NCBI GenBank assembly: GCA_030674185.1
Contig: JAPXFY010000026.1
Location: 55,765,752 to 55,829,751 of the forward strand
From: Monoplex corrugatus
Taxonomy: Eukaryota; Mollusca; Gastropoda; Littorinimorpha; Ranellidae
DNA: 64,000 nucleotides
Reading direction: 5' to 3'
Every line of letters starts with the position of its first letter. The first letter of the stretch is position 1. Below are positions 34,327-44,960 of the stretch, piece by piece. A program made the translations under genes and the position numbers. The notes below the pieces were generated by a model. It saw only the letters and a list, made by a program, of their open reading frames with translations. It did not search any database and was not told the origin of the DNA.

Positions 34327-34564
34327 CTGTGGAGTGATTCCTTTCATGATGTCAGACAGCTCAGCAGTCATTAAACGCTGATAGGCAAGTTCATAGGTGG
34401 TAATCTTGGCCTCTTTTGTACTGTGCCCCTGTCCCTGGGCTAACAAAGCACCACCAATCACCAACTTGCCCTCATAAGCCACGCAGCAGTGTCGCTTGTG
34501 AAATGGAGTGCATGTGAAGTGACGTTTAAGTCCGCAATGAGAAATGATCAATGCCCTTTCCAGT
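34327..34564 (-). CDS. Coding exon 6 of NKRF-like gene (dsRNA-binding-like module)
   Basis: The acceptor TTTGTGTGCAG precedes 34564 and the donor GTGAGG follows 34327. The first base completes an Arg codon and the exon ends at phase 0. It encodes HFTCTPFHKRHCCVAYEGKL, then GGALLAQGQGHSTKEAK and a helix YELAYQRLMTAEL. The strand pattern, the GxGxS/TKKxAK-like turn and the final helix match the second half of a dsRNA-binding domain. Confidence 0.8.
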
Positions 34565-34639
34565 CTGCACACAAACATCAAGCGTTGCAATAAAAAAGAT
34601 AACTCCTGCAAAACACTACAAGACTAATCCAGCATCAAG

Positions 34640-37540
34640 CAGAAATTCAGGTTCAGGTTCATATTGCTTTTAGCCCAGCCAACTACTAGAACCACACCAG
34701 GGCTAAAACCATGTTAAAAACTACACCCAGGTTAAAATAAAAAGACAACAGTTAAAAAACCATGCTCACCGTTGTCCTTGCAAATCTAAAACACAATTAA
34801 CGAAAACCATACTCAGAGGTAAAATCATATCAGATGAAATCTATTGATCTCTTGTAAAAACTTGAAACTGCATCCGGAGGGACGTCTCAAAAGAGGTTTT
34901 TTAAGGAGTCGGCCCTGTAGCGCTTATGTCTCACATTGTACAAGTGCCAGCATTCATGAAGAAGTAGTCTGATGTTCAACATGGTATACATCACGCTGCT
35001 TCTTCATTTTTTAAACAGGTAGGAATTAGTGTAGGAAGTGTGACCCGTGTGTAACCTACAAAACACTGTCTCTTTCCTATGCTTCCCTGAAGCAAATGGG
35101 AGAATTTCTCTCAGGTTGGGATGGACTTGGGAAAGTTTATTATCTGTCTTCTTATTTCAATCCTCCTGCTAGATCATTTATCATATGACTGTGTATGACT
35201 TCTCATGTGACTGTGTATTATGGATTTCACATCTGTGTAAGGAATCTAGGATTTAAACATCTTTTTCCTTGCGGCATTCCTGGCCAGGCAGTCGGCCTTT
35301 CCATTGACTCCAATACCCACATGAATCTTGTGAAAGACAATGAGGTAATTTTCACTCGAAAGAGTAGAAAACGGTTCAAAGAACTTCAGAAGCTCTGGGT
35401 GACTAATGTTTCAGCCAGCAATTTCTGCAAAGCGGAAAAGTAGAAAAGATGAGAAAATCTTTATGCAAGGATATCGACACCGTTTTCAGCGCCAAAATAA
35501 GAGTCGTCAGTTCAGCAGTATAAACAGAACTGTCAGATTAAATATATTTTGAAAATGAACGCTTGGGAACAGCAGAATAGAAGGTAGCAACAGCAACAAC
35601 TTCAATACACTTTGATCCATAAGTGAATATTCTGTAGTATGACTGAAATTTCTGACACACTTTTGCATAAAACGACTTGTACGCCAGTGGACTGGCATGG
35701 TCTTTGCAGAAGGAGGAGTGACTTTCAGATGTTTTTCAAATTTGGTTTGAAATTTGGGGTTGAAGACAGTGTAGGCTGGGTTTTCTGGTACAGACAACAA
35801 TTTCAAATACAAATTTAAGGTTAATTTCAGTCTATGGATGGACAGGGAGGGTTCGCCAGCCTCAGCATACAAACTGTAGAGTTGTTCTGAATGCACCACT
35901 AGAGAGGCGCAGCCCTCGATAGTGAATGGGATCCAGTAGTTTTAGGTAGGAGGGTCTTGCAGAGCCATATACTGCACAGCCACTGTGATTGTCAATTTAG
36001 AGTGAATTAAAGCTCTGGACAGGTGAAGTAGTGTTTTCTTGTCGGCACACCAGTCTGTATGAGCTACGACTCGAAGAATATTCAGAACTTTCTGGCATGA
36101 GGTCTGAAGATGTTGGATATGACTAAGGAAATTCAACTTTTGATCAAAGAATCCAAGAAATTTAGCTTCTTTTACAACTGGAATGATGGACTTTCCCAGA
36201 TGGATTTCTGGGTCAGCAAAGAATCGTTGCAGGTTATGGAAGTGGATACACTGTGTTTTGGTGGAGGAAAAAGTAAAACCATTTATCTCTGCCTACTGTT
36301 GGATTCTATCTACGCACAGCTGCAGCCACCACTGAATGCATGCACAGATGCTTCCACTTGCATATACTGCAAAATCATCCACAAACAGGAAACGGTCAGA
36401 GCCCTGATGTAATGACTTGACTATGGTGTTAATCTTAATACTGAAACAGCGCAGGAGAGAGAATGTTCAGAAGTGCATAACGGATCGTCATTTCAAGGCG
36501 GATTGCATGTGCTACTGTGGAATGGTGCTTGCGAAAACCGCATTATTCCTTACTGAAGATGCTGTCATTCTCCAGTTTCCACATGAGTCTGCTGCTGACC
36601 TTTCTTCAATTTTTTTGCACAGACAACTGGTTAGGGCTACTGGGCAACAGTTGGAAGGATTGGATAGATCTATTCCAGGTTTAGGTACAGGGATGATTAG
36701 GGCTTTCTGCCATGGGGCAGGAAACAATCCTGCCGTCCATATGTAACTGTACACTTGTAAAATGATTTCTAAACAGTTTTCTGGGAGATGCTTCAGAAGT
36801 GTGTAATGAATTTCATCCATGCCAGGAGAAGAGAACTCACCATTCATAATCCAAGACCAATGAAGCATCACACATGATGAACAGATCCAAATAAGAGCAT
36901 AAGTCTAATTTGGAGAAGGTGTTTTCCAGCAGGAGACCACGGGCTGAAGTATCCGCACTACCCCAAAACGGGGAATGGCCATTCAAATCACCCAACAACA
37001 GTAAAGCTTTTGGAAGTCCTTCAATCAGATCATCCAGTTCTTCTTTTGCAACAGGAACAGACAGAGGTAGGTACAGGGAACAGACTGTTATGGCTTTGTG
37101 TAGAAATACCCTTGCCGCCACTGTTTGCAAAGAAGTGTTCAGATTAACAGGGCTAAACAAAACAGACCTGCGTAGGAGCAAAGAAACTCCAACAGTTACT
37201 CCTTCATCTTTGGGTTGTGCTGGTTTTGAAATAATATTGAAATCCATTATGAAAAACTTCTCCATTCATGCAGTTTCTTGTAGAGCCAGCACATCGGGCT
37301 GCAGGTCAGAACAAACTAGCTGCAGCTCCTCAAAATTAGAGAGCAGACCTCTTATGTTCCAGTGGACATCTTCATTACCGATGGAAGCAACAGTAAACAA
37401 ATTTAGTCCACATCTGTCCCATCGTCCTTGACCTGTAATGGAGCGTATTCATTTTCCAGTTTTTTTTCCCTGATGACTGACCTGCCCTGGTGGACATCTT
37501 TTTCATCTCCATCAGCATGACTTCTGCCCTCCCATACTAG
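34640..37540 (-). pseudogene. Jockey-type LINE (ORF2: endonuclease, reverse transcriptase, RNase-H-like), interrupted
   Basis: Read on the minus strand: an APE endonuclease start WNIRGLLSNFEELQLVCSDL with LALQET and LLLGDLNGHSPFWGS; reverse transcriptase with GEFSSPGMDEIHYTLLKHLP, KALIIPVPKPGIDLSNPSNC and the FVDD active site (FLFVDDFAVYASG); then EAKFLGFFDQKLNFLSHIQH and EQLYSLYAEAGEPSLSIHRL. Stops and frameshifts split it, so it is dead. The 3' end is near 34640 (TTCAGGTTCAGGTTCATATT). ORF1 continues beyond the nested LINE at 40980-41165. Confidence 0.88.
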
Positions 37541-37544
37541 CTGT

Positions 37545-40500
37545 TTGAAGACACATACGAACCAGCAGCAGCGCACTGCGATAGCAGGTGAGACGTTGGA
37601 TGACCAAGGCCAGGAATTAAACCATAGTGCCAAGGACATCCACGCTGACGGTTCTGATGCGGATTTTGCACAAGCTCTTAACGCCAAACGTGGAAAACTC
37701 AATTTGCCGCCTGCCGGTGCAAAAGAACAATGGGAGAAATTAGATGAGGAACTTGTCCTTAAGCTGAATGCGCTAATAGGGAACAGTACGCTGGAACACA
37801 AACTTGACACATACGGAGACATCATATACTCTATCTGCAGGGACACTTATGGAGTGAAGCAGCCAAAGACAAAAACGCCTCCCCAGAAATCCAGAAGACA
37901 GCAACAGATGGAGAGCATCCGGAGGGAGAAAAGGAAGCTTAAAAAGCGAATGAAAACTGCCTCAGAATTCGAGAAGCAAGGGCTCCTGGAACTCTGGAAA
38001 GATCTGAAGGCCAAACACAATGCTCTCAGCAAAGTGGAATCAGCAAGGCGAAGAAAGAGCAAAAAGAAGAAGACTCAAGATCGTTTCTTCAAAGATCCCT
38101 TTGACTTTGCAAGAAAGCTGTTTGAACAACCCAAATCAGGGACTCTCACAGTGGGCAAGGAAACCCTAGAGCAGCATCTCAGGGAAACATATTCCGATTC
38201 TCAGCGCGAGGCACCACTTGAAATCCAAAATCTGGTTTGGCCTGCAGCGCCAGAAGGAAAATTCAATAACAAACCACCAACACTGGATGAAGTGAAGAAC
38301 GTAGTAAAGAAAGCCAGAGCCAAGTCAGCACCTGGACCAAACGGAATACCATACCTGCTCTACAAGAAATGCCCAAAAGTGCTCGAGTGGCTCCACAAGA
38401 TGATTCGATCAGCATGGAGGAACCAGAAGATCAGCGACCAATGGATGAGAGCTGAAGGAGTGTACATTCCGAAGGAGCAGAACTCCAGCAGCATCAATCA
38501 GTTCAGGCCAATATCACTTCTGAACGTCGAGGGGAAAATCTTCTTCTCTGTTATGGCAGCAAGATTGACAAAATACCTGACTGAAAACAAGTATCTGGAT
38601 ATGTCAGTCCAAAAGGGAGGCATACCAGGAATGCCTGGATGCTTGGAACATGCCACGTTGATTTGGGATGCTATCCAAAAAGCAAGAACAGAGAAGAGAG
38701 ACATTGACGTAGTTTGGCTTGATCTGGCGAATGCATATGGATCAGTTCCACACGATATGATCCAGCTGGCTCTTGAAATGTATCACATCCCAGAAAACAT
38801 CCGAACAATGCTGAGGAAGTATTTCCAAGGGTTCTCAATGCGGTTCTCTACCAAAGAATACACCACGGACTGGATAGACCTAGAGGTGGGCATTGCAATG
38901 GGCTGTGCAATCTCTCCCATACTGTTCGTGTTGGCAATGGAAGTCATCTTGAAAGCTGCAATGAAGAGTTCAGGTCCAGTGAATCTGGGAGATGGATACC
39001 AGATGCCTCCTCTGAAAGCTTTCATGGATGACACAACAGTCTTGTCCACGGATGAGGAAGAGACACACCAAATCATAAAGCAGCTGGATGAGCTGGTGGC
39101 CTCTTCAAGAATGAGGTTCAAACCTAAGAAATCCCGAAGTCTCTCACTGCGAAAAGGAAAAGTGGCAGATTCAGTCAAATTCATGGTAGCCAACCAAGCC
39201 ATCCCCACTGTCACAGAAGAGCCAGTAAAAAGTCTCGGAAGATGGTATGATGACTCCCTGAAAGACACACAAAGGGGATGTGAAACCAAGCAAACAGCAG
39301 AAGAAGGCCTGAAGAAAATAGATAACTGCGGACTGCCAGGCAAATACAAAGTCTGGTGTCTACAGTTCATGCTGATACCAAAGCTGCTGTGGCCACTGCT
39401 AATCTATGACATTTGCACCAGCACAGTCGAAGCAATGGAAGCCAAAATCAACAAATACACAAGAAAATGGCTCGGTGTCCCACCTGGTCTCACTGATGTT
39501 GCATTCTACTGTCGTCAAGCAATGCTGAAGCTACCTCTGAAATCCATAGTGGAGGAATACAAAGTTGGAAAAGCAAGACTGTTGAGCATGCTGGAGGAAT
39601 CGGAGGACAATATCGTGAGAGCAATTCATCCAAAGCTGAGAACTGGCAGAAAGTGGAAAGTCCAAGAGGCTGTAAACAATGCCAAGAGAAACCTCAGCAT
39701 CAAAGAAATAATTGGACACACGCAAACCAACAGACAGGGACTGGGAGCAACAAAAATGCAGTGGTGGTCCAAAGCCAAAGGGAAGGAAAAAAGAGACATG
39801 ATCATACAGGAGTTGAAGGAAGAAGAAGATGTCAAAAGAGTGCAGAAGGCAGTCCAGCAAGGTCAACAGGGGCAATGGACAACATGGGACAGTGCACTCC
39901 AAAGAAGTCTCAGCTGGAACGATATGTGGCACATGGCTCCTCTAAGGATAAGCTTCCTCCTCAGATCTGTATATGACCTGCTCCCCTCGAATGCAAACTT
40001 AGTGAAATGGGGGAAAGCAGACGACCCAGCATGTCCGCTCTGTCAGAAGAAACAAACAGTGGAACATGTCCTAAGCTCTTGCAAAGTAGCGCTAGCCCAA
40101 GGAAGGTATACATGGAGGCACAACCAAGTTCTGAAAGTGATCACAGATGTGGTTAGCGAAAAAACCATGACCCCAAACGCACCAATTGCTATGACAACGT
40201 TCTACAAAGCAGGAGGGAAACAGGTCTGGCCCGAAATTGCTATGACAACCAGCACATTGCCAAAGGGTCTTCTGGATGGAGCAGTCGACTGGGAGTGTAC
40301 AGCAGACCTCCCAGAGTGGAGAAATTACCCAGATGTCATCAGCAAGACAGGCATGAGACCAGACATCGCTCTCCACTCTGACTCCTCGAAACAAGTGATT
40401 CTGATAGAACTCACTGTGCCATACGAAAGCAGAATGGAAGAAGCACATATCTACAAGACCGAAAAATACGCCGGTCTTGCCAGCACCCTGAAGAAAGCAG

Positions 40501-40700
40501 GTCTGCGGGTCAAAATCTTCGCCATAGAGGTCGGGGCAAGAGGGTTTGTGGGCACCTCCGCTTATGATCTCATGAAACAACTCGCCATTTCTGGGAAGAA
40601 GAGGACTAGAGCCCTTAAAGCGATGGCAGAGGCAGCAGAAAGGAGCTCAAGCTGGATCTGGGCAAGGAGGAACCAAAAAAGTGAACTTCATAAGGATTAA
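37545..40700 (+). CDS. LINE polyprotein: reverse transcriptase, CCHC knuckle, PD-(D/E)XK-like nuclease
   Basis: The frame is open over about 1050 codons. A basic region (about 110-180) is followed by APGPNGIPYLLYKK (residues 262-275) and FRPISLLN of the reverse transcriptase fingers, then LDLANAYGSVPHD and the active-site FMDDTT with Asp495-Asp496. A zinc knuckle C830-X2-C833-X7-H841-X4-C846 follows. The nuclease has Asp940 (RPDIAL) and Glu955 (IELTVP), the PD..ExT pattern of restriction-like LINEs, which nick target DNA and prime reverse transcription there. Residue numbers count from 37545, which is a TTG and not a proven start; the first ATG in frame is at 37907. The clade (R2/NeSL/Hero-like) cannot be fixed by eye. 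No stop or frameshift was seen. Confidence 0.92.
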   Translation: MKTHTNQQQRTAIAGETLDDQGQELNHSAKDIHADGSDADFAQALNAKRGKLNLPPAGAKEQWEKLDEELVLKLNALIGNSTLEHKLDTYGDIIYSICRDTYGVKQPKTKTPPQKSRRQQQMESIRREKRKLKKRMKTASEFEKQGLLELWKDLKAKHNALSKVESARRRKSKKKKTQDRFFKDPFDFARKLFEQPKSGTLTVGKETLEQHLRETYSDSQREAPLEIQNLVWPAAPEGKFNNKPPTLDEVKNVVKKARAKSAPGPNGIPYLLYKKCPKVLEWLHKMIRSAWRNQKISDQWMRAEGVYIPKEQNSSSINQFRPISLLNVEGKIFFSVMAARLTKYLTENKYLDMSVQKGGIPGMPGCLEHATLIWDAIQKARTEKRDIDVVWLDLANAYGSVPHDMIQLALEMYHIPENIRTMLRKYFQGFSMRFSTKEYTTDWIDLEVGIAMGCAISPILFVLAMEVILKAAMKSSGPVNLGDGYQMPPLKAFMDDTTVLSTDEEETHQIIKQLDELVASSRMRFKPKKSRSLSLRKGKVADSVKFMVANQAIPTVTEEPVKSLGRWYDDSLKDTQRGCETKQTAEEGLKKIDNCGLPGKYKVWCLQFMLIPKLLWPLLIYDICTSTVEAMEAKINKYTRKWLGVPPGLTDVAFYCRQAMLKLPLKSIVEEYKVGKARLLSMLEESEDNIVRAIHPKLRTGRKWKVQEAVNNAKRNLSIKEIIGHTQTNRQGLGATKMQWWSKAKGKEKRDMIIQELKEEEDVKRVQKAVQQGQQGQWTTWDSALQRSLSWNDMWHMAPLRISFLLRSVYDLLPSNANLVKWGKADDPACPLCQKKQTVEHVLSSCKVALAQGRYTWRHNQVLKVITDVVSEKTMTPNAPIAMTTFYKAGGKQVWPEIAMTTSTLPKGLLDGAVDWECTADLPEWRNYPDVISKTGMRPDIALHSDSSKQVILIELTVPYESRMEEAHIYKTEKYAGLASTLKKAGLRVKIFAIEVGARGFVGTSAYDLMKQLAISGKKRTRALKAMAEAAERSSSWIWARRNQKSELHKD

Positions 40701-40720
40701 ATTCCCTACAGATGATGTGT

Positions 40721-40798
40721 GCCCCGTTAGCACATTGGTAAAACCGCGTACCGCAGTTCTGAAGCGCAGAATCGCCCAGGTTCGATCCCCGGCGTGGG
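40721..40798 (+). other. tRNA-like sequence in LINE 3' region (copy 2)
   Basis: An A-box-like TAGCACATTGG and a perfect B box GGTTCGATCCC sit at the normal spacing of about 40 bases. The T arm pairs except for one A-C mismatch. CCC.CG and CGTGGG can make a bulged acceptor stem, but the anticodon loop is not canonical. It resembles the head of a tRNA-derived SINE. Confidence 0.65.
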
Positions 40799-40979
40799 AA
40801 AAAAAAAAAAAAAAAAAAAAAAAAATAGACAACAGCAGAAGGGCATCCAGGAGTCATGACCTGGATGTGGCCCGGCCCCCCGAGAGTGTAAGGAATTCAG
40901 GGCCGAAACACTTGTCTAAAGGGGGTTACTTCTCTGAAGACCTTCTGTTGTCTAGCTCTCCCTAGAGTTTCTTTCTACC

Positions 40980-41165
40980 TGTGGAGCTGTTCCCCGATGG
41001 CCGGGGTGGTGGGGGTATGTGGGTGGTGGGTGGGGGTGGATGGGTTTCCCAGGCTGTCCAGCACTAGGAGGTTCTGACTGCTGAGCAGTCTGAGAAACTG
41101 CAGGTTTGATGCCCCCGCTGTGGGCTCTCATGTCTTGACTGATCACAACCGAAACCATCTAGTAC
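40980..41165 (-). pseudogene. Jockey-type LINE ORF1 piece, upstream of the nested LINE
   Basis: The minus strand reads SGGIKPAVSQTAQQSEPPSA and a Pro/His-rich stretch to HRGTAPQ. Joined across the nested LINE it continues in frame as LVWEGRSHADGDEKDVHQG and stops at 37403. It looks like the C-terminal part of an ORF1 protein. The element's 5' end fades into CA repeats at 41186. Confidence 0.65.
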
Positions 41166-41185
41166 GGATTAAGACTATAATCTGT

Positions 41186-41319
41186 TAGGGCCGCACACGC
41201 GCACACACACACACGCACACACACACACGCACGCACACACGCGCGCGCGCGCGCACACACACACACATGCACACACACACATGCGCACGCACACACACAT
41301 ACACACACACACGCGCATG

Positions 41320-41350
<31 letters not shown>

Positions 41351-41375
41351 GCACACGCGCACGCACACACACGCG

Positions 41376-41433
<58 letters not shown>

Positions 41434-41445
41434 CACACTACAGAA
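41186..41445. repeat. CA/CG microsatellite
   Basis: About 260 bases of CA with CG-rich interruptions include a pure GCGCGC run near 41240. From 41446 to 41725 only a diverged GTAAGCGCCTTAAGC tail-like piece (about 41627) is visible. Confidence 0.95.
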
Positions 41446-41724
41446 AAGCACACATAAGATCTTCAGGCTCTCTCCCCTTTCAATGACTGTATAATAGAAC
41501 AGATTAGGCAATAACGTATGCATGCATGTATCATTTGCATATATGTGTGTGCATTCAATTATACATACATATGCATGGTTGTGTTTTTGTTGTTGTTGTT
41601 CATATGCAAGTATACCTTTTTAAATCGTTGTAAGCGCCTTAAGCTGCTACTGATTACACATGTTATAAATGTACATTGCAATGATTACTAAATGTCACTC
41701 TAACCACAACACACACATACACTC

Positions 41725-41730
41725 TCACTC

Positions 41731-41770
<40 letters not shown>

Positions 41771-41810
41771 TGACTGACAGAGAGAGAGAGAGAGAGAGAG
41801 GAGACAGAGA

Positions 41811-41842
<32 letters not shown>

Positions 41843-42215
41843 GAGAGAGAGAGAGAAAACAATAATAACTACTACTATTAATGCCACTAAACTCTCAAAG
41901 AAATAAAGAAGGGTTCTACAGAGAGACAGAGACAGACAGACAGACAGAGACAGAGAGACAGAAAGAGAGAGTGAGAGAGACAGACAGACAGACAGAGACA
42001 GACAGAGAGAGAACAACAATTACTACTACTATTAATGCTACTAAACTCTCAAAGAAATAAAGAAGGGTTCTACAGAGAGACAGACAGAGAGAGAGAGAGA
42101 GAGAGACAGACAGATAGAGAAAGAGAGAGACAGACAGACAGACAGACAAACAGATAGAGAAAACAATAATTACTACTACTATTAATGCTACTAAACTCTT
42201 AAAGAAATAAAGAAA
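41725..42215. repeat. GA/GACA microsatellites with three copies of a donor-flanking intron segment
   Basis: CTACTACTATTAATGC.ACTAAACTCTCAAAGAAATAAAGAAGG occurs at about 41869, 42020 and 42172. The last copy is the authentic sequence next to the donor of coding exon 5; the others are separated by GA/GACA runs. Confidence 0.85.
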
Positions 42216-42224
42216 GGTTCTAAC

Positions 42225-42439
42225 CTTGAAACAACGTCAACAGTCTCAGGATTCAAGTTTTTCACTTGCTTGATGAACTCCTGCCATTTCTGCTTACAGG
42301 ACATGCCGTCCACCATAGGAATGGCATTGGTGCTGCTTTTGTTCATCGATTCCACACATTTGGAGTAAATTCTGCGAACACCTTCCCCTCCAATGTCTTC
42401 TTGCTTCAGGATTTCATCAAAGTCCTTGTTTACTAATAC
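42225..42439 (-). CDS. Coding exon 5 of NKRF-like gene
   Basis: The acceptor ATTTGTCAG precedes 42439. The donor is the weak GTTAGA after CAAG at 42225. The exon starts at phase 0 and leaves two bases. It encodes VLVNKDFDEILKQEDIGGEG and continues as a polar helix-rich linker ending VDVVSR. The sequence just beyond the donor, at 42165-42224, has been duplicated further into the intron together with GA-rich microsatellites (41860-42165). Confidence 0.75.
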
Positions 42440-42599
42440 CTGACAAATGAGAGACACACATGTATGTAGTCTGTAAAGGAATTTATTAGATGCTGTAACT
42501 ATACTTTCTTCATGAAGTTTTACTTCTTTTGCATTTAATATGTACAACATAGTTTATTCAAAGGTATCTTTTTATGACAGTAACCAACACTCACATTTA

Positions 42600-42720
42600 C
42601 AGCAAGACACACACACAACACACACAGAGGAACACAGACGCGCAGACACAGATGCACAGATACACAGACACAGAAAATAACAGACACACACACTCTTTCT
42701 CTCTCTCTCACTGGACTGCT
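42600..42720. repeat. Short CACA/CAGA-rich sequence
   Basis: This is low-complexity CA/GA sequence in the intron between coding exons 4 and 5. The rest of 42440-43043 is plain AT-rich intron. Confidence 0.6.
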
Positions 42721-43043
42721 TTTCTTCTAGCAACTACATGAAAATAAAATGTCCATGATTTTCAAGAGAATATTTTTATAACAAGGCATGAACATTTTCT
42801 TTTTCGATTAAGCCATCAAAATCAAAATAAGAAAACTGCTCACTGCAGAATCTTTCTTCAGTTGTGTGTCACATGTTTTTACAGGTTTCAATCTCTTCAT
42901 GAGACTTTCTTCAATAAGAGAAGCAGTAATTTTATCTAAGCACATGTTTCACTAAATATAGCCAAACAGAAAAACTGCAAGCTGAGGTTTCCTTACTTTT
43001 AGTTTTATAACACGAGCAATGTTTTCATACAAGTAGTACTCAC

Positions 43044-43409
43044 ATCTAAGACCATTCTGTAGCATTCTTGCTTCACATCGGCTTTCCCCAGCCCAACAGC
43101 CCGTGCCAGAAAGAACTTGCCCAGCATTGCCTTGGAAGTGACAATTTTACTACCTGACTTGTAGTCGGCCACTTCTTCTTTCTCCAGCTTGAAGGGCATG
43201 CTGATATTCTTGGCCATGACAACACTGTGAATGAGTTTTGAACAGACGTCATCAGCTGTGCTCTTGGTGATGTTGCTTGTCCAGTACTTCAGTTTCTGCT
43301 GTATAGTCCTTAATTTGACAGAATCATCTAATTTTCTGTCTTTCTTTTCTTTTTTCATCTGTGCACGCTTTGATATCCTGCTTTCTTCTTTCTGTTCAAA
43401 CAGGCCCTC
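43044..43409 (-). CDS. Coding exon 4 of NKRF-like gene (Lys-rich, first dsRNA-binding-like module)
   Basis: The acceptor GTCATTTCAG precedes 43409 and the donor GTGAGT follows 43044. The length is 122 whole codons. The start is strongly charged (EQKEESRISKRAQMKKEKK), probably helical. The end reads FFLARAVGLGKADVKQECY, which resembles the last strand, GK turn and C-terminal helix of a degenerate dsRNA-binding fold; the helix would continue into the next exon. NKRF has a comparable degenerate module before its clearer ones. The assignment is by pattern only. Confidence 0.75.
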
Positions 43410-43612
43410 CTGAAATGACCAGAAGAAAAAGGTTTCACAGCTGTTGTCATTATCAGTGTGTGTGTGTCTGTTTCTGTATCCTTAAAAAATATTCACAAGT
43501 AAAACAAATACTAACAACCACTAAAAAGCAATATTTTACATGAGTGGACAAACACATGTAATATATATATATATGCATACGCATGTGTACTTCCACTAAA
43601 AAGATCTACCTT

Positions 43613-43616
<4 letters not shown>

Positions 43617-43693
<77 letters not shown>
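43617..43693. repeat. Pure CA microsatellite, about 38 units
   Basis: This is an uninterrupted CA run. The remainder of 43410-44314 shows nothing recognisable. Confidence 0.95.
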
Positions 43694-43696
<3 letters not shown>

Positions 43697-44314
43697 CATA
43701 AATCCTAAACACAGGCAAGCACAGTCTGATGTCTTCCCATTGGATTATCAGCCTGTGACAAATGAACGTAGAAAATTAGAAAAATCCTAGTTCATTGCTT
43801 TAAAACATATGATTACTTGCATTACCTCGTGGTTATGTTCCCATACTGAGAGCCCTCATCAGTCATTACAGAAGATAGTGTACACTCCACAAATAAGCCA
43901 ATCAGCAAAGTTACAAGGTATTAATGCCTAAAAATATATAATTAGCTTTTCTAATATTTTACCTGTTGTTGAGTAAATGCAGTCTCTTTTCACAGGCCCA
44001 AGACATGAACAACAGATTTGAGTACATACTACAAATAAGCTTAAGACAGAGAAGAAACACATCTCAGTTTTTCAAACGCTATTGTCTCTGTTAAATCTAC
44101 CACTCAAAACCAGAATTTCATAAGTACTATGCAAAAATGGTTCAACCAAAAAAGTGACCATTCTTCCATGATGGTTCTTACCACCTACCAACACTAGATG
44201 ATCACTTACTTCCTATAACCATTCAAATAAAAAGAAAAAAGAACAGAAGATTGAAAAAAGAATTAAAGACTGAAAGTAAAATGACATACAACTCTATTCC
44301 TGACTCTCACTCAC

Positions 44315-44451
44315 CATACTTGGTGGATTGGCAAACTTGTTCACATCAATAGTCATATCCAGGAGACTTGGAAGAGGTCTGGTTTGTTTTGCTGAGCTGG
44401 CCTGCCAGTCTTGAGGCAAGGACTGGGTGTTTTTCCTCTTCCGTTCCAATG
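44315..44451 (-). CDS. Coding exon 3 of NKRF-like gene
   Basis: The acceptor GTGCTTCTAG precedes 44451 and the donor GTGAGTG follows 44315. The exon takes one base from the previous exon and ends at phase 0. It begins with a basic cluster (LERKRKN), a possible nuclear localisation signal, followed by a Pro/Ser/Leu stretch and DMTIDVNKFANPPSM. No catalytic motif is seen. Confidence 0.75.
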
Positions 44452-44589
44452 CTAGAAGCACAGTCAATGAACAAGACTAGCTCTTTGTTTAAATGACCAC
44501 TATCATGACTCATCTACAGCATATGGTATATGGACTGGAAATCAGCAATGAGAAAAACAAAAGACATGGTAAAAAGCACAACTTACTGA

Positions 44590-44958
44590 AGAGCAGGTCT
44601 ACATGAACAGCCAGAAAGTGGAAATAGCAGACGTTTTCAAGTATCTGAAAGCTATCCTGAACAAAAACCCATCAGGATAGCTACAGTAATGGCAGAAATG
44701 GCCAACTGGAGAATCAGTACCGTCAGCTTCACTACCACATGCAGACTGTAAACAAGTCATTCATACTTTACATCCACCTCCATGGGTGTAAAACTTGGAA
44801 ACTGCTTGCTGATTCAGTGAAGAGAATTCAGACCTTTAAAACCAAGTGCCTGAGGAAACAACCTTAGACATGATAAAACCAACAAGTATCTATGAAACAA
44901 GAACACCTAGGTAGGTCCACAGAAAACACTTCTGGCAAATGTGAAAAGATGCAACATA
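44590..44958 (+). pseudogene. Degraded LINE reverse transcriptase C-terminal fragment
   Basis: The plus strand, with frameshifts, reads VFKYLKAILNKNPSG, GCKTWKLLADSVKRIQTFKT and KCLRK, the region after the active site in APE-type LINEs. It is old and heavily decayed. Confidence 0.6.
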
Positions 44959-44960
44959 TA

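Larger units (their letters stand above)
37541..40979 (+). mobile_element. LINE with restriction-like endonuclease, nested in the Jockey element
   Basis: The left border follows CCCATACTAG and the right border precedes TGTGGAGCTG. CTG appears on both sides and may be a 3-bp duplication. The copy has an open frame of more than 1000 codons, a 3' tRNA-like stretch, a 27-base A run, a hairpin (40844-40867) and the terminal CTTTCTACC shared with 13269. It is probably 5'-truncated, because no ATG occurs early in the frame and N-terminal zinc fingers are missing. Confidence 0.9.

Noticed and set aside
40721..40798. A functional tRNA gene
   Set aside because: The anticodon loop lacks the conserved T33 and the acceptor stem pairs only with a bulge; it is embedded in a LINE 3' region and repeated at 13023.
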